NCBI RefSeq assembly: GCF_900111155.1
Contig: NZ_FOGG01000010.1
Coordinates: forward strand, 110,821 to 174,820
Direction of reading: 5' to 3'
DNA: 64,000 nucleotides
DNA from: Pedobacter rhizosphaerae
Lineage (GTDB): Bacteria; Bacteroidota; Bacteroidia; Sphingobacteriales; Sphingobacteriaceae
Below are positions 25,901 through 34,552 of this stretch, in pieces. The notes under the pieces were generated by a model, which saw only the letters and a list, made by a program, of their open reading frames with translations, was not told the origin of the DNA and did no database searches. The first letter of the stretch is position 1; each line of letters opens with the position of its first letter. The position numbers and the translations under genes are program-made.

Positions 25901-26043
25901 TTTACTTTGATGCTGGCTCCCGGTAAAGGGCCGCCATCGTCAGAGGATGTAATTTTTCCGGATACCGTTTTTACCTGGGCTATTGAAGAAAAACCAGAAA
26001 GTAAAACGCACAGAAAAAAGATTGAGGTAAAGAGTTTTCTCAT
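22909..26043 (-). CDS. SusC-like TonB-dependent outer-membrane transporter (pair 2)
   Basis: A 1044-residue transporter with a signal peptide ending SSIAQ, then a carboxypeptidase-D regulatory-like domain (about 26-100). The plug domain carries GVNSIDPTISGDPLYVIDGI near residue 168 and the NILKGGAATALYGLRGANG signature near 226, and the rest is a beta-barrel. It begins the operon with susD. The upstream region holds repeated CACGCA boxes that may bind a regulator. No HTCS or sigma/anti-sigma genes are adjacent, so its regulator is elsewhere. Confidence 0.92.
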   Translation of the reverse strand: MRKLFTSIFFLCVLLSGFSSIAQVKTVSGKITSSDDGGPLPGASIKVKGTSTGTSTDGNGNFSLQVSQPNAVLVISLIGYLPQEIPVGSKTVINAKLIGDAQQLQEVTVSTALGITRQAKSLGYAAQTVKSEDLNFNHQSNLVNALQGKVAGATISSTGGGPGQGASIRVRGVNSIDPTISGDPLYVIDGIQIDNSTSTAGANPGGTDYGSRGVTNRASDINPEDIESINILKGGAATALYGLRGANGVVVITTKKGKQNGFSVNLSSSYGFDQVLISPDVQTEYTQGVLGVYTNPPGGIGPAWGPTIAEAKLLDPTHPDQLFNNYDQAFGTGQQIKNSVSVTGGSDAIKFFSSVSQLYQKGMMPYTDNKNFSGRLNTDFIISPKFKASVNMNFTNSGGYIYSADRFGESLAYWSPRYDVSDFQNADGSQKFIGTNNPIWGAANNRFKGDVNRFIGGAALSYEPAKWLNFSYRLGIDTYNDNRVRTARGPMFTNEAMYDNELGFYGEYNSKFRTINSTFVATLTSKLTNDITGTLRLGQEIYDKRTKDVGVLGSQLGVFDYFNLANAKVLAPSHSLREKRLVGYFGEATFDYKNYLFLTLTGRNDITSTLSKDNRSFFYPSASLSYVFSDHFKLPTAINQAKLRLSYARIGKDATEYATFTGFTPNTAMPPGSAGLTIGSILGNPGLRPEFTNTYEAGLEMSFLKNRLGFDFTYYYSLSKDQIVRTQISSAVGYSTKFINAGDIRNRGVELVLNGKPIVGKDFRWDVNLNFSANRNKVLSMPAGITEIVYGAARGYGNAGVTMKLIEGQAYGNIYGSYFNRYYGSQAEDPIVLDKNLPLLIGANGFPTISGGKQKLLGNSQPDYILGMGNTFNYKNFSLNVLFDARLGFEKYNWLEDFYSAFGLPDYTADRRTFRTFEGFLANGTPNTKQVWMGQRIAPDGVDYGEGYYRIYYRNVSEPFVTDASWVRLRSASLSYNLPQKWLPAKAIRNASLSVTGNNLWLWTKYYGVDPESSSYDSGSNNDGSAGFTYPSARTIMFTLNVGF

Positions 26044-26107
26044 ATCTTGTTTGTTTAGGGTGATTTGTTGATGATTAAATGCAATATAAGCTTTTTCAGC
26101 ATAAAAA

Positions 26108-26187
26108 CACGCACATAAAATGATCAGAACAGCACAAATTCACGCACAAAATCGCAATAACACATCCATAAGACGCAAAAACACGCA
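26108..26187 (-). promoter_or_regulatory. Three CACGCA boxes upstream of susC (pair 2)
   Basis: CACGCA occurs at 26108, 26141 and 26182 in an otherwise AT-rich gap, 65-144 nt upstream of the susC start. A TATATTG sequence nearer the gene may be the -7 box. The repetition suggests a binding array, but chance cannot be excluded. Confidence 0.4.
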
Positions 26188-26264
26188 TTAAAGCCTCATC
26201 AACAATACTTACAGTCGGGAAAAAGCCGAATCAAGAACATCAAGTATAAAAAAAGTTACCTAAT

Positions 26265-26281
26265 GGTGTACATTTTACACC
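26265..26281. promoter_or_regulatory. Inverted repeat GGTGTA-N5-TACACC
   Basis: Perfect 6-bp arms with a 5-nt spacer in the gap between the receptor gene at 26341 and susC at 26043. It lies next to the terminator, so it may be an operator or part of the end structure. Confidence 0.4.
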
Positions 26282-26286
26282 TTAAA

Positions 26287-26319
26287 CAAAAAAAGCCTCC
26301 TGTTTTCACAGAAAGGCTT
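26287..26319 (-). terminator. Terminator of the TonB-dependent receptor gene
   Basis: On the minus strand AAGCCT...CTG pairs with CAG...AGGCTT with a small internal loop, followed by seven T. Confidence 0.75.
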
Positions 26320-26340
26320 AATATATTGAGATGGGTTTTA

Positions 26341-28767
26341 TTATTGCTGAATTCCGCCACCCATACCACCTTGTTGTTCATCTTTTTTCACATCGTCATT
26401 TTTAATCTTTTTCTTCTCAGTAAACTTAAGCTTACCAAATGAGTAACTGAAGTTTACCCCAAATGAACGCAAAGGATAGTAAATATTTGTGCTCTGATAA
26501 AGTGTTGCCGTTGGCGTAACAGAATTATTTACCGTTCTGATATGCAGATCGCGGGTAAAGGGATTAAGTACATTCACCCCAATGGTACCTTTCTTTTTCA
26601 TGATATCCTTTTTGAAGGATGCACCATAAAAAACCATCGCATCAGTTTTTCCCTGGTAGGTACGTCTTGGCGAGTTAACTACCCCGAAAAGTTCAAAGTT
26701 GTATCCCGCACCAAAACCGTAAGCAGAACGGGCAAATATGTTATAATTCAGGAAAGTTCCGGTGCTTACACCAGTTTGAGAATTACTTACTTCATAAGTG
26801 TTTACCCCTAAATTACTCATTAAAGTCCATTTTGGTTTTGGGTTATAAGAGCCAAATATGTTTGCGCCATAAGTTTGTGCAGTACCCACGTTAATGTAGG
26901 AAGTAAAGGAACCGGTAGCTGTTCCTTGTTGAAACGTTGTTACCGAACTCTCAATTACCCCACCTGTTCTGCGGTAGAAAACAGAAGCATTAATCACAGA
27001 ACCCTTGATGAAGGTAGAATAACCCAATTCAAAGTTATCGCTTAATTCGGGAGCCAGATCCGGACGTCCTTGTCTCACGTTGAGTGGATCACTATTGTTA
27101 AGAAATGGATTCAGATAGGTTAAACTTGGGCGTTGTACCCTACGGTTATAGCTCAATTTCAAGGTAGCATTTCCCTTTAGGGTTTGAGAGATGATCGCAC
27201 TTGGAAAGACGTTGAAGTAATCGTTTTTCTGTAAGCCACTGGTTTGCGTGTTGAAATCAATTTGGGTATATTCTGAACGCACCCCTCCTTTGAATTTCAA
27301 CTTTTTACTCAGATTAAAACTAATTACCCCATAAGCCGCAGCTACGTTCTGATTGTATTCAAAATCTTGTGATGATTCATCAAACTCACTGTTGATATTT
27401 CTGAAAATTCCCTTGGCCCCTACCTCTAAAATGGTAGACTTGCTGAAAGGGTAAGTATAATCAGTTTGTGCAGTATACTCATTATTCTTTCCAACATTGC
27501 TGTTGTTACGGGCCGGGAATAAACCAATGATCTCGTTGGTAAAATCAGTTGTATTTCTTCCTGAAGATAACTGCCCGGAAATGCTGAATTCCTCTCCCTC
27601 TTTTTTCGTGGTATGCTTGTAATCAACGTTCCAATCCAGGTTATTAAAACCCATATCCATATCGCTCACGTTCATGAAAGGCTGACCATTAATCACATAA
27701 TCGGCACTACCCGGACCTCCATTCGAAAATCCATTATATTTTATTGTTGAGCTTACATTATTATAAGCATTGAAATCATAATCTAAGCCAAAGCTTCCGT
27801 TATAACCTTCTCGGCTCCATTTCGAAAAGCCATCCTGAGAAGTGGAATTAACCAATCCGTTAGGATAAGTGGTTCTGTTATCGAACTGAACTATGGATTT
27901 TTGTGCATAGGCTAAATTGGTACCCAAACTGGTATTCACACTTAGGCGACCAGTTTTTGCAGTTAAGTTAAAAGCCCCGTTATTTTGGCGCGTACCTACA
28001 GCAGCATTCACAGTACCACTTACGCCTTGCGCATTAGATTTTTTGGTGATAATGTTGATAATACCTCCTGAACCCTCAGCATCATATTTAGCAGAAGGAC
28101 TGGTGATCACCTCCACACTCTTTATCTGCTCGGCAGGAATCATTTTAAGGGCATCAGAAACACTGCTGGCCATAGTACCTGATGGTTTGCCATTGATCAA
28201 TACCCTTACCGCGCCACCTCTCAATTGGACATTTCCATCCACATCAACAGAGAGCATAGGTACTTTACGCATTACATCGGTTGCATCGCCTCCTGCATTA
28301 GTGCCATCAGCTTCTGCATTATAAACCATCCTATCGATTTTATTTTCAATAACGGCTTTCGTACCAGTTACCTCAACATCTGCCAAAGCATTTGCTGTGG
28401 GTGAAATATAGATCACGCCGATATTCTGATCTGGCTTAGCTGGCGTAGTAGCCACGTCAACGGTTTTAGTTTTATAGCCCATAAAGCCAATTTTTAGCTT
28501 ATACGTGTCTGGCGATATGTTTTGAAGCGAGAGTTTACCTTTTTCATCCGTTACTCCACCATTTACAGATTTATTATCTTTTGCAGTAACAAGCGATACT
28601 GTTGCGTAATCAATAGGTTTTTTGGTTAATGAATCTAAAATAGTAGCAGTTATTTTTCCTGTTACCGTTGATTTTTTTGCGCCACCTCCAAAGCCTGGAG
28701 CCCCAAACTGGGCATGGGCAGAAAAGAATGATCCAAGGGTGATGGCGAAAAGTAGAAGTTTTTTCAT
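26341..28767 (-). CDS. TonB-dependent receptor, outer-membrane beta-barrel family
   Basis: Starting at the ATG at 28767 the protein is 808 residues with a signal peptide ending SAHAQ. The longer frame to 28809 is rejected because the signal peptide then sits inside. A carboxypeptidase-regulatory-like domain (about 30-115), a short plug (VRVLINGKPSGTMASSVSD, about 190) and a beta-barrel follow. The C-terminus is Lys/Gly/Gln-rich rather than ending in an aromatic residue, which is unusual for a barrel. The layout fits the OMP_b-brl_3 (PF14905) type of receptor with no SusD partner. Ligand unknown. Confidence 0.85.
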   Translation of the reverse strand: MKKLLLFAITLGSFFSAHAQFGAPGFGGGAKKSTVTGKITATILDSLTKKPIDYATVSLVTAKDNKSVNGGVTDEKGKLSLQNISPDTYKLKIGFMGYKTKTVDVATTPAKPDQNIGVIYISPTANALADVEVTGTKAVIENKIDRMVYNAEADGTNAGGDATDVMRKVPMLSVDVDGNVQLRGGAVRVLINGKPSGTMASSVSDALKMIPAEQIKSVEVITSPSAKYDAEGSGGIINIITKKSNAQGVSGTVNAAVGTRQNNGAFNLTAKTGRLSVNTSLGTNLAYAQKSIVQFDNRTTYPNGLVNSTSQDGFSKWSREGYNGSFGLDYDFNAYNNVSSTIKYNGFSNGGPGSADYVINGQPFMNVSDMDMGFNNLDWNVDYKHTTKKEGEEFSISGQLSSGRNTTDFTNEIIGLFPARNNSNVGKNNEYTAQTDYTYPFSKSTILEVGAKGIFRNINSEFDESSQDFEYNQNVAAAYGVISFNLSKKLKFKGGVRSEYTQIDFNTQTSGLQKNDYFNVFPSAIISQTLKGNATLKLSYNRRVQRPSLTYLNPFLNNSDPLNVRQGRPDLAPELSDNFELGYSTFIKGSVINASVFYRRTGGVIESSVTTFQQGTATGSFTSYINVGTAQTYGANIFGSYNPKPKWTLMSNLGVNTYEVSNSQTGVSTGTFLNYNIFARSAYGFGAGYNFELFGVVNSPRRTYQGKTDAMVFYGASFKKDIMKKKGTIGVNVLNPFTRDLHIRTVNNSVTPTATLYQSTNIYYPLRSFGVNFSYSFGKLKFTEKKKIKNDDVKKDEQQGGMGGGIQQ

Positions 28768-28794
28768 GTTTAATATTAGTCTATGATAATTAGT

Positions 28795-28844
28795 CTGCGC
28801 AAGTTGCATTTTGTTACAAATGTTTAAAATAGTTCTTGCGCAAG
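28795..28844. repeat. TGCGCAAG repeat upstream of the receptor gene
   Basis: CTGCGCAAG (28795-28803) and the perfect palindrome CTTGCGCAAG (28835-28844) lie 40 nt apart, 28-78 nt upstream of the receptor ATG. They could be paired regulator sites. Confidence 0.4.
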
Positions 28845-29043
28845 ACAGCTGATTAGTTCGGTAAAATTACTCCTTTTATCGGTAAAAGAGGTAAGCAATT
28901 ACTAACCATCAGATATCAAACATGAAGTGTGCTTTTGGCAGCACATGATCAACAGGCTTAATTCAAGCCCGGAAGAATATGGGGGAACTACCTAATTTAA
29001 GGCTTGCACTCAACTAAACCATAAATCACAGATATTGAAGTAT

Positions 29044-30282
29044 TTACCAGTTGGTATTATTAGGCCTTACGTATACCATCTGCATTACATTGATATTACG
29101 CATAGCAAATGCGGCTTCACAATAGTTGAGGTAGTAATTCCACTTGCGAATAAACGTTTCATCGAAGCCCAGTTGTTTTACCCGGTCTAAATGCTTATTA
29201 AAGGCAATATACCAGAGATGAAGCGTTTTAGCATAATCTAATCCCATATCCTTTAAATCTACCAGCGTGAAGTCACCTGTTTCATTAATGGCCTTATTGA
29301 TAGCCGCAACAGAAGGAAGTAAGGAACCTGGAAAAATATGTTTTTGAATCCAGTCTACTCCATTTCTGAGCTGGTCATACCTGCTATCAGGAGAAGTGAT
29401 GACCTGAAAGGCAAAAATTCCATTGGGTTTGAGCAACTCGTGACATTTGGCAAAATAGTTTTCCAGATATTGGTGTCCTACCGCCTCTAACATTTCTATA
29501 GAAACAATTTTATCAAAAGTTCCCTCAATTTTACGATAGTCCTGGATCACAATGTCTACCAGATGATCAAGTCCTTCTTCCTTTACCCGTTCGATGGCCA
29601 ACTTTTGCTGCTCTTTAGATATGGTTACCGATGTTACCCTACAGCCGTAGTGCCTGGCCAGATAAATAGCATTTCCACCCCAGCCACTACCAATTTCCAA
29701 TACATGATCGGTAGCTTTAATTTTTAACTGTTTAGCTAAACGGTCGTACTTCGCATGCTGAGATTCCTTTAAACCCAGCTCTTCTTTATAAAAATAACCA
29801 CTCGAATAGGTCATGGTTTCATCCAGGAAAGTGGCAAAGAAATCGTTATTGAGATCGTAATGTTCAGCTATATTTTTCTGCGACCCGGCCAAAGTGTTTG
29901 CACGGCGCAGGTGGTAAATTTTATTGATCCATTTAAACAGGTTTAAGGCTAGTGATTTAACTTTGCTCCCTGTAATAGATGGTGCATTTTCTATATTGAG
30001 AATTACCCATTTAATTACATTGGTAATGCTGGAGGTGTCCCAAAGACCAGAGGTGTACCCTTCTCCAAAGCCAATATCGCCATAAAGTGCAATTGATTTG
30101 AAAAAATCCGGATGATTGACCTGAATATTAGCCTGCACCTTGTCTTCTCCATTTCCAAATATCAACACCTCACCTTCGGGCAATGTCAGTTCCAATTTAC
30201 CTAAAGTCATTTTAGAGAGTGCATTTAAAACTACACGTTCAAAAAATCCTGTTGATGTTCTGGTAGCGGTAAGCGTATTCAT
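29044..30282 (-). CDS. cfa: Cyclopropane-fatty-acyl-phospholipid synthase family methyltransferase (1)
   Basis: A 412-residue enzyme of the CFA/mycolic-acid-synthase family. An N-terminal lipid-binding-like region (about 1-125) precedes the SAM-binding domain, whose glycine loop VLEIGSGWGGNA is near residue 195, and EMLEAVGHQYLENYF lies near 260. It transfers a methylene or methyl group from S-adenosylmethionine to unsaturated acyl chains of membrane phospholipids. It is the last gene of a seven-gene minus-strand cluster, 15 nt after DUF1365. A second enzyme of the same family is in the cluster, so at least one may make a product other than a cyclopropane ring. Confidence 0.88.
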   Translation of the reverse strand: MNTLTATRTSTGFFERVVLNALSKMTLGKLELTLPEGEVLIFGNGEDKVQANIQVNHPDFFKSIALYGDIGFGEGYTSGLWDTSSITNVIKWVILNIENAPSITGSKVKSLALNLFKWINKIYHLRRANTLAGSQKNIAEHYDLNNDFFATFLDETMTYSSGYFYKEELGLKESQHAKYDRLAKQLKIKATDHVLEIGSGWGGNAIYLARHYGCRVTSVTISKEQQKLAIERVKEEGLDHLVDIVIQDYRKIEGTFDKIVSIEMLEAVGHQYLENYFAKCHELLKPNGIFAFQVITSPDSRYDQLRNGVDWIQKHIFPGSLLPSVAAINKAINETGDFTLVDLKDMGLDYAKTLHLWYIAFNKHLDRVKQLGFDETFIRKWNYYLNYCEAAFAMRNINVMQMVYVRPNNTNW

Positions 30283-30297
30283 ATTCTAGCGTTTCTG

Positions 30298-31101
30298 TTA
30301 AGGTTTATATGGTCTATATACGTTGCGTTGTAACTCTGGGTTTTTCGCCTTCGGGTGAAAAGGTATTTTTTTTAACCAAAGTTTAAACGCCTGCCAATGT
30401 ATCATACCCATTACCTGTAAGGGGATGAGTGGAATAGCGAAGAAATATTTCAGCATATTCGCATTGGTTAATGTCTTTTTCTTACCATTTAATATACTGA
30501 TAAAAAACCGGTTGCCTTGTTTATCAATATCGTCAATTTTAATATCTAAAACATCTGTTGGTACTTTTAGTTTGAAATGGAAAGCATCATCATGATCGAT
30601 AAAAGGGGAAACATAAAAAAACTTAGTGGTTATTTTTTCGAAACTGTCTCCTTCTAATTCATCCTTTCCAAAGAAAAAAAGCTTCATTTCCCTATAGGTA
30701 TTGGAAATTTCGGCAACACAGCATACAGGTTGATCCTGTGCATCAAAACAAAAATAAAAGGAAACCGGATTGAAATTATAGCCCAGCACATTGAGGTTAG
30801 TCAGCAACTTAATCTTCAACCCCCTTCCATCTATTCCATTCTCCTTTAAGTAATCTTCAAGGTGCGTTCTTGTGTTTTTAGCTTGATCAGGATTTTCTTT
30901 GGGCAGTTGCAAATGTTCTGCGTCTCGAAAAGAAAACAGGTTGAACTTATTCCTGCTGAACCAACGTAGCTTCTTAGTTAGCAAATCGATTTCATCCAGA
31001 TCAATGTAGAACATATAGACATTGTACCAAAAAGAATGCTTTTTGGGAGCGAGCCTATGGTGGATCACTTTTGCCACGAAAATCGATGAAGCCAATTCCA
31101 T
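30298..31101 (-). CDS. DUF1365 protein
   Basis: A 267-residue protein with the DUF1365 features: an early VIHHRLAPKKHSFWYNVYMF, then NPVSFYFCFDA in the middle and SPFIDHDDAFHFKL further on. The family has no established activity but is almost always found beside an FAD amine-oxidase-like protein and a CFA-type methyltransferase, as here (15 nt from one and 40 nt from the other). That points to a step in the same fatty-acid modification. No signal peptide is seen. Confidence 0.88.
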   Translation of the reverse strand: MELASSIFVAKVIHHRLAPKKHSFWYNVYMFYIDLDEIDLLTKKLRWFSRNKFNLFSFRDAEHLQLPKENPDQAKNTRTHLEDYLKENGIDGRGLKIKLLTNLNVLGYNFNPVSFYFCFDAQDQPVCCVAEISNTYREMKLFFFGKDELEGDSFEKITTKFFYVSPFIDHDDAFHFKLKVPTDVLDIKIDDIDKQGNRFFISILNGKKKTLTNANMLKYFFAIPLIPLQVMGMIHWQAFKLWLKKIPFHPKAKNPELQRNVYRPYKP

Positions 31102-31141
31102 ATCTTACAATTTACAGTAAATAAATTATACTTTCATCAGC

Positions 31142-32395
31142 TTACTTCAGTAGTTTTTGGCTGAGCTCTACCGCACTTTTATAAGCATCTTCATGAAATC
31201 CATACTTAAAGTAGCTTCCACAATAATAAACAGGTCCGGATTCATTCAATTGATGTAAGCGCTCCTGGGCCTGCATTGCAGGAACGTCAAAAAGTGGATG
31301 ATGGTAGTCTATCTCTTTAATTACTTTTGACTGATCTATACTTGAAGTCGGATTGATGGATACAAAATAATTAGTTTTTTTAGATACCCCCTGTAAATTA
31401 TTCATCCAGTAAATGGTACTTGGCAATAGTTTCCCATCCTTTTGCTCTACACGGTAATTCCAGCTGCTCCAGGCCAGCTTAGCCTGCGGCATTTGCTTTT
31501 TATCTGTATGCACCACCGCTTTGTTCAACTGATACTTAAATTTGGACAACAACTCAGCTTCTAATGCAGTTTTATCTTTCACTATTTCAAATGTCTGATC
31601 TGCATGGCAGGCCATAATCACGGCATCGAAGTCTATCCGTTCTCCTTTTTTTGTTTCTACCTCTACCTTACCATTCCCCAATCTTCTTACCGCACTGATA
31701 GCTGTATTGAGCCTGATTTTATCGCGAAAAGGTTCAATAAGCTTTTCACGGTAGGCCTGACTTCCATTTTTTAGGGTATACCACTGATGTTGTGTATTCA
31801 ATCCTAAAAAGCCATGATTTTTAAAAAACCGAATTAAGGTAACGGCAGGAAAATCTAAAATCTGCTCCATTGGGGCGCTCCATACCGCAGCACTCATCGG
31901 GATGAGATATTGCCAGAGCATGGCCTCACTATAACCAAACGTCTTAAAAAATTCGCCAACAGAAAAATGTTGATATTCCGGCTTATCCAGTATTTCTACA
32001 CTCTGTTTATTGAACCTGTTAATCTGCATTAACATTTGAAGGTAAGAGATATTAAAAATATTCTTCCGCTGTGCAAAAAGGTGATTTAGGCTTGAACCAC
32101 TATACTCTAATTTCTTGGGCAAAAACTGTACGCTGAAAGACATATCTGTTTTCATTATTGGCGCATCAATTTCCTGAAAAAGCTTACATAAATTAGGATA
32201 GGTTTGATAGTTAAAAACCATAAAGCCGCTATCCAGATATATTGGTTTTCCCTCTTCTTCTAATGTGATTGTATTGGTATGTCCACCAACATAATCCAAG
32301 GCCTCAAAAAGTGTTATATCGTATTTATGCTGAAGCAGGTGAGCAGAGCCCATTCCAGCTATTCCTGTGCCTATAATGGCGAGCTTTTTTTTCAT
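31142..32395 (-). CDS. FAD-dependent amine-oxidase-like oxidoreductase
   Basis: A 417-residue flavoprotein beginning with the dinucleotide motif AIIGTGIAGMGSAHLL and an acidic end of the second strand (FEALDYVGGHTNT). It belongs to the NAD(P)-binding Rossmann/flavin amine oxidase group that accompanies DUF1365 and CFA-type enzymes in many bacteria. In alphaproteobacterial furan fatty-acid synthesis, a flavoprotein of this general kind oxidises a methylated acyl chain; I recall this role but cannot confirm orthology from sequence. It lies mid-operon. Confidence 0.88.
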   Translation of the reverse strand: MKKKLAIIGTGIAGMGSAHLLQHKYDITLFEALDYVGGHTNTITLEEEGKPIYLDSGFMVFNYQTYPNLCKLFQEIDAPIMKTDMSFSVQFLPKKLEYSGSSLNHLFAQRKNIFNISYLQMLMQINRFNKQSVEILDKPEYQHFSVGEFFKTFGYSEAMLWQYLIPMSAAVWSAPMEQILDFPAVTLIRFFKNHGFLGLNTQHQWYTLKNGSQAYREKLIEPFRDKIRLNTAISAVRRLGNGKVEVETKKGERIDFDAVIMACHADQTFEIVKDKTALEAELLSKFKYQLNKAVVHTDKKQMPQAKLAWSSWNYRVEQKDGKLLPSTIYWMNNLQGVSKKTNYFVSINPTSSIDQSKVIKEIDYHHPLFDVPAMQAQERLHQLNESGPVYYCGSYFKYGFHEDAYKSAVELSQKLLK

Positions 32396-32445
32396 TTATT
32401 TTAATAATTGTAAATGGGAGATGATGTAAAAGGGAGGTATGGAAA

Positions 32446-32575
32446 ATGGAATACCCATCGATTACCTAACCCCATCTTACATCAACACATCTTACATTAA
32501 TCTATCCTCAACAGAAGGAAGATGGGACTATTGAAGATGGAATACCTATCGATTAACTAAGTCCATCTTACATCA
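32446..32575 (-). repeat. 39-nt direct repeat between lipid-cluster genes
   Basis: Two copies, 32446-32484 and 32537-32575, match at 35 of 39 positions (starting ATGGAATACC and ending CCATCTTACATCA). An inverted partial copy (GATGTAAGATGGGGT) lies at about 33619-33633 in the next gap. This looks like a short dispersed intergenic repeat family. Confidence 0.7.
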
Positions 32576-32581
32576 TAACCT

Positions 32582-33610
32582 TTATTTTTTATCAAACAAA
32601 TAATGACAAACCATCCATTCATTACCCTTATTATAATTAAATAGTTCGGCGCATGACATGTAGAATAAGCGCCAGTATACCCACCATTTAACCGCCTGGT
32701 CTTTACCATAAGTATTTTCCAAAATAGGCATAATTTCCTTTTTGTGTTTATCCATGTTGCTCAACCAGGCCTCCGAAGTTTTGCCATAATGCGTACCATT
32801 AACCACCCAGTGTTGGGCAATGTTAAGATCATCATTAAAATAGAAGAACAGGTGATTGGACGGCATGATCCCGCCAGTAAAGAAAAACTTGCTCATCCAG
32901 TCCGTCTCATCAACTACCTCAAACTTATAAGCTAAAGTTTTGTGGGTAAAGATGTGAACGAAAAGCTTCCCATCGGGTTTTAGCAAGGAGGACACTTTGG
33001 CCAGTAACAACTCATAATTACGCATGTGTTCGAACATTTCTACAGATACTACCCGGTCAAAGGTATCAGCTATGTTGAAGGTATTCATATCTGCCGTTAA
33101 TACGGTTAGATTCTGAATCCCCCTTTCTTTCGCAGCCTCATCAATAAATAGCTTTTGCGTAGCAGAATTCGAGACCACTGTAAACGTACTTTCTGGAAAC
33201 TTTGCCGACATGTAAAGCGACAGCGAACCCCAGCCACAACCCAATTCGAGTACATTCTGCCCGTTCTGTAGGCCAGCTCTCTTACAGGTTAAGGCTAACA
33301 TATCATCTTCTGAGGTATCAATATCCTTTACCCCCGCCTTCCAGTAACCACTACTATACTTTAAGTTCTTTCCTAAGCAATATTGAAAAAATTGGGTAGG
33401 CAATTCATAGTGCTGCTGGTTGGCATCGGCGGTGTTAATGGCAATTGGCGAAGCCTTCAGTTCTTCCACCAAATCCATAAATTTCTCCTGCTGAAGCTCT
33501 TCGTTACCCAGCGTTTCATCATCCAGTCGTTGCTTAAGTAATTTTCTAATACCCATACGCAAGGCCGTATCGGGAAGTTTGTCGTTTTCTAAAAGTTTAT
33601 CGTACCACAT
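32582..33610 (-). CDS. Cyclopropane-fatty-acyl-phospholipid synthase family methyltransferase (2)
   Basis: A 342-residue SAM methyltransferase with the glycine loop VLELGCGWGSLS near residue 120 and VVSVEMFEHMRNYELL near 186. It lacks much of the N-terminal region of the enzyme at 29044 and is only distantly related to it, so the two probably do different reactions on unsaturated acyl chains (ring closure versus methyl transfer). It belongs to the same minus-strand cluster. The gap before the next gene holds short dispersed repeats. Confidence 0.87.
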   Translation of the reverse strand: MWYDKLLENDKLPDTALRMGIRKLLKQRLDDETLGNEELQQEKFMDLVEELKASPIAINTADANQQHYELPTQFFQYCLGKNLKYSSGYWKAGVKDIDTSEDDMLALTCKRAGLQNGQNVLELGCGWGSLSLYMSAKFPESTFTVVSNSATQKLFIDEAAKERGIQNLTVLTADMNTFNIADTFDRVVSVEMFEHMRNYELLLAKVSSLLKPDGKLFVHIFTHKTLAYKFEVVDETDWMSKFFFTGGIMPSNHLFFYFNDDLNIAQHWVVNGTHYGKTSEAWLSNMDKHKKEIMPILENTYGKDQAVKWWVYWRLFYMSCAELFNYNKGNEWMVCHYLFDKK

Positions 33611-33670
33611 GTGTTGAGATGTAAGATGGGGTGAATGTAAAAATGGGATTGATGAAAATTATGGGCGAAC

Positions 33671-34474
33671 CTAATGAGCTGCATTTTTTTTCTTCCATGG
33701 GAAGAATGCACTGGTGGTTTGCTGATATTTTTTATAGGCCACAGGCTTACTTCTTAAGTTCTGTTCTTCATTATTGGGAACACCGGTAACCTTGGTTAAT
33801 AAATATAAAATGATGGCAGGGCTGATAATGGCCAGAATCCCACATGAGGAGGCCAGAGCAAAAATAAAATATCCCATCCAGCTTAACCATTCAAAGAAGT
33901 AATTGGGATGACGACTATAATGCCACAAACCAATATCGCATACCTTACCCTTATTTGCCTTATGCTTTTTAAAAGCTGCCAACTGTCTGTCAGCTACCAT
34001 TTCTCCTACAAAAGCAACCAACCAAATTACTAGTCCAACGTATTCTAAAACGGCAATTTCAGCAGATTGATTGGCGGTAATGATAAAGAAAGGAATAGCT
34101 AAAATTACATTGGAAATGGCCTGAAATTGAAAAAACCAGAAAAAATTCCGGTCAGCATCTTTGCCCCAATCCTTTCTGAGTTGTTGGTAGCGGCCTTCCT
34201 CTTCATCGAGATGTCCAATTACCCGATTCCATAAATGAATACCTAAACGAAGCTCGGCCAGCAGAAACATGGCACATATTAAAATCTTACGGGCTTCAAA
34301 GCCATCAGAAAGAAAGAAAGTAATGAAAGTAATGACCGGGAAATTAAGCGCCCAGAACACGTCTACAACCCCGGCATTTTTTATTCGTTTGGCCCAAAGC
34401 CAAACCAAAGCCATAATTGTACAGCAGGCAACAAGAGAGATTAATGCTATTAGCAATAGATGTTTGAAGTCCAT
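33671..34474 (-). CDS. DUF1295 integral membrane protein (steroid/fatty-acid reductase-like)
   Basis: A 267-residue protein with about six membrane segments and the DUF1295 C-terminal signature ending GLWHYSRHPNYFFEWLSWMG. That signature is shared with steroid 5-alpha-reductase and isoprenylcysteine methyltransferase folds, where it binds a nucleotide cofactor. In this cluster it could reduce or isomerise a modified acyl chain. It is 60 nt upstream of the second methyltransferase gene on the same strand. Confidence 0.88.
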   Translation of the reverse strand: MDFKHLLLIALISLVACCTIMALVWLWAKRIKNAGVVDVFWALNFPVITFITFFLSDGFEARKILICAMFLLAELRLGIHLWNRVIGHLDEEEGRYQQLRKDWGKDADRNFFWFFQFQAISNVILAIPFFIITANQSAEIAVLEYVGLVIWLVAFVGEMVADRQLAAFKKHKANKGKVCDIGLWHYSRHPNYFFEWLSWMGYFIFALASSCGILAIISPAIILYLLTKVTGVPNNEEQNLRSKPVAYKKYQQTTSAFFPWKKKNAAH

Positions 34475-34552
34475 TTTAAAGTTTAGGGTTTGAGGTACAA
34501 GGCCAAAGGAAATATTCAGGCCAGTTTTACCCTAAGCCTTATACTCTATTTA

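Noticed and set aside
32446..32575. CRISPR array
   Set aside because: Only two diverged 39-nt copies, no regular spacers and no cas genes.
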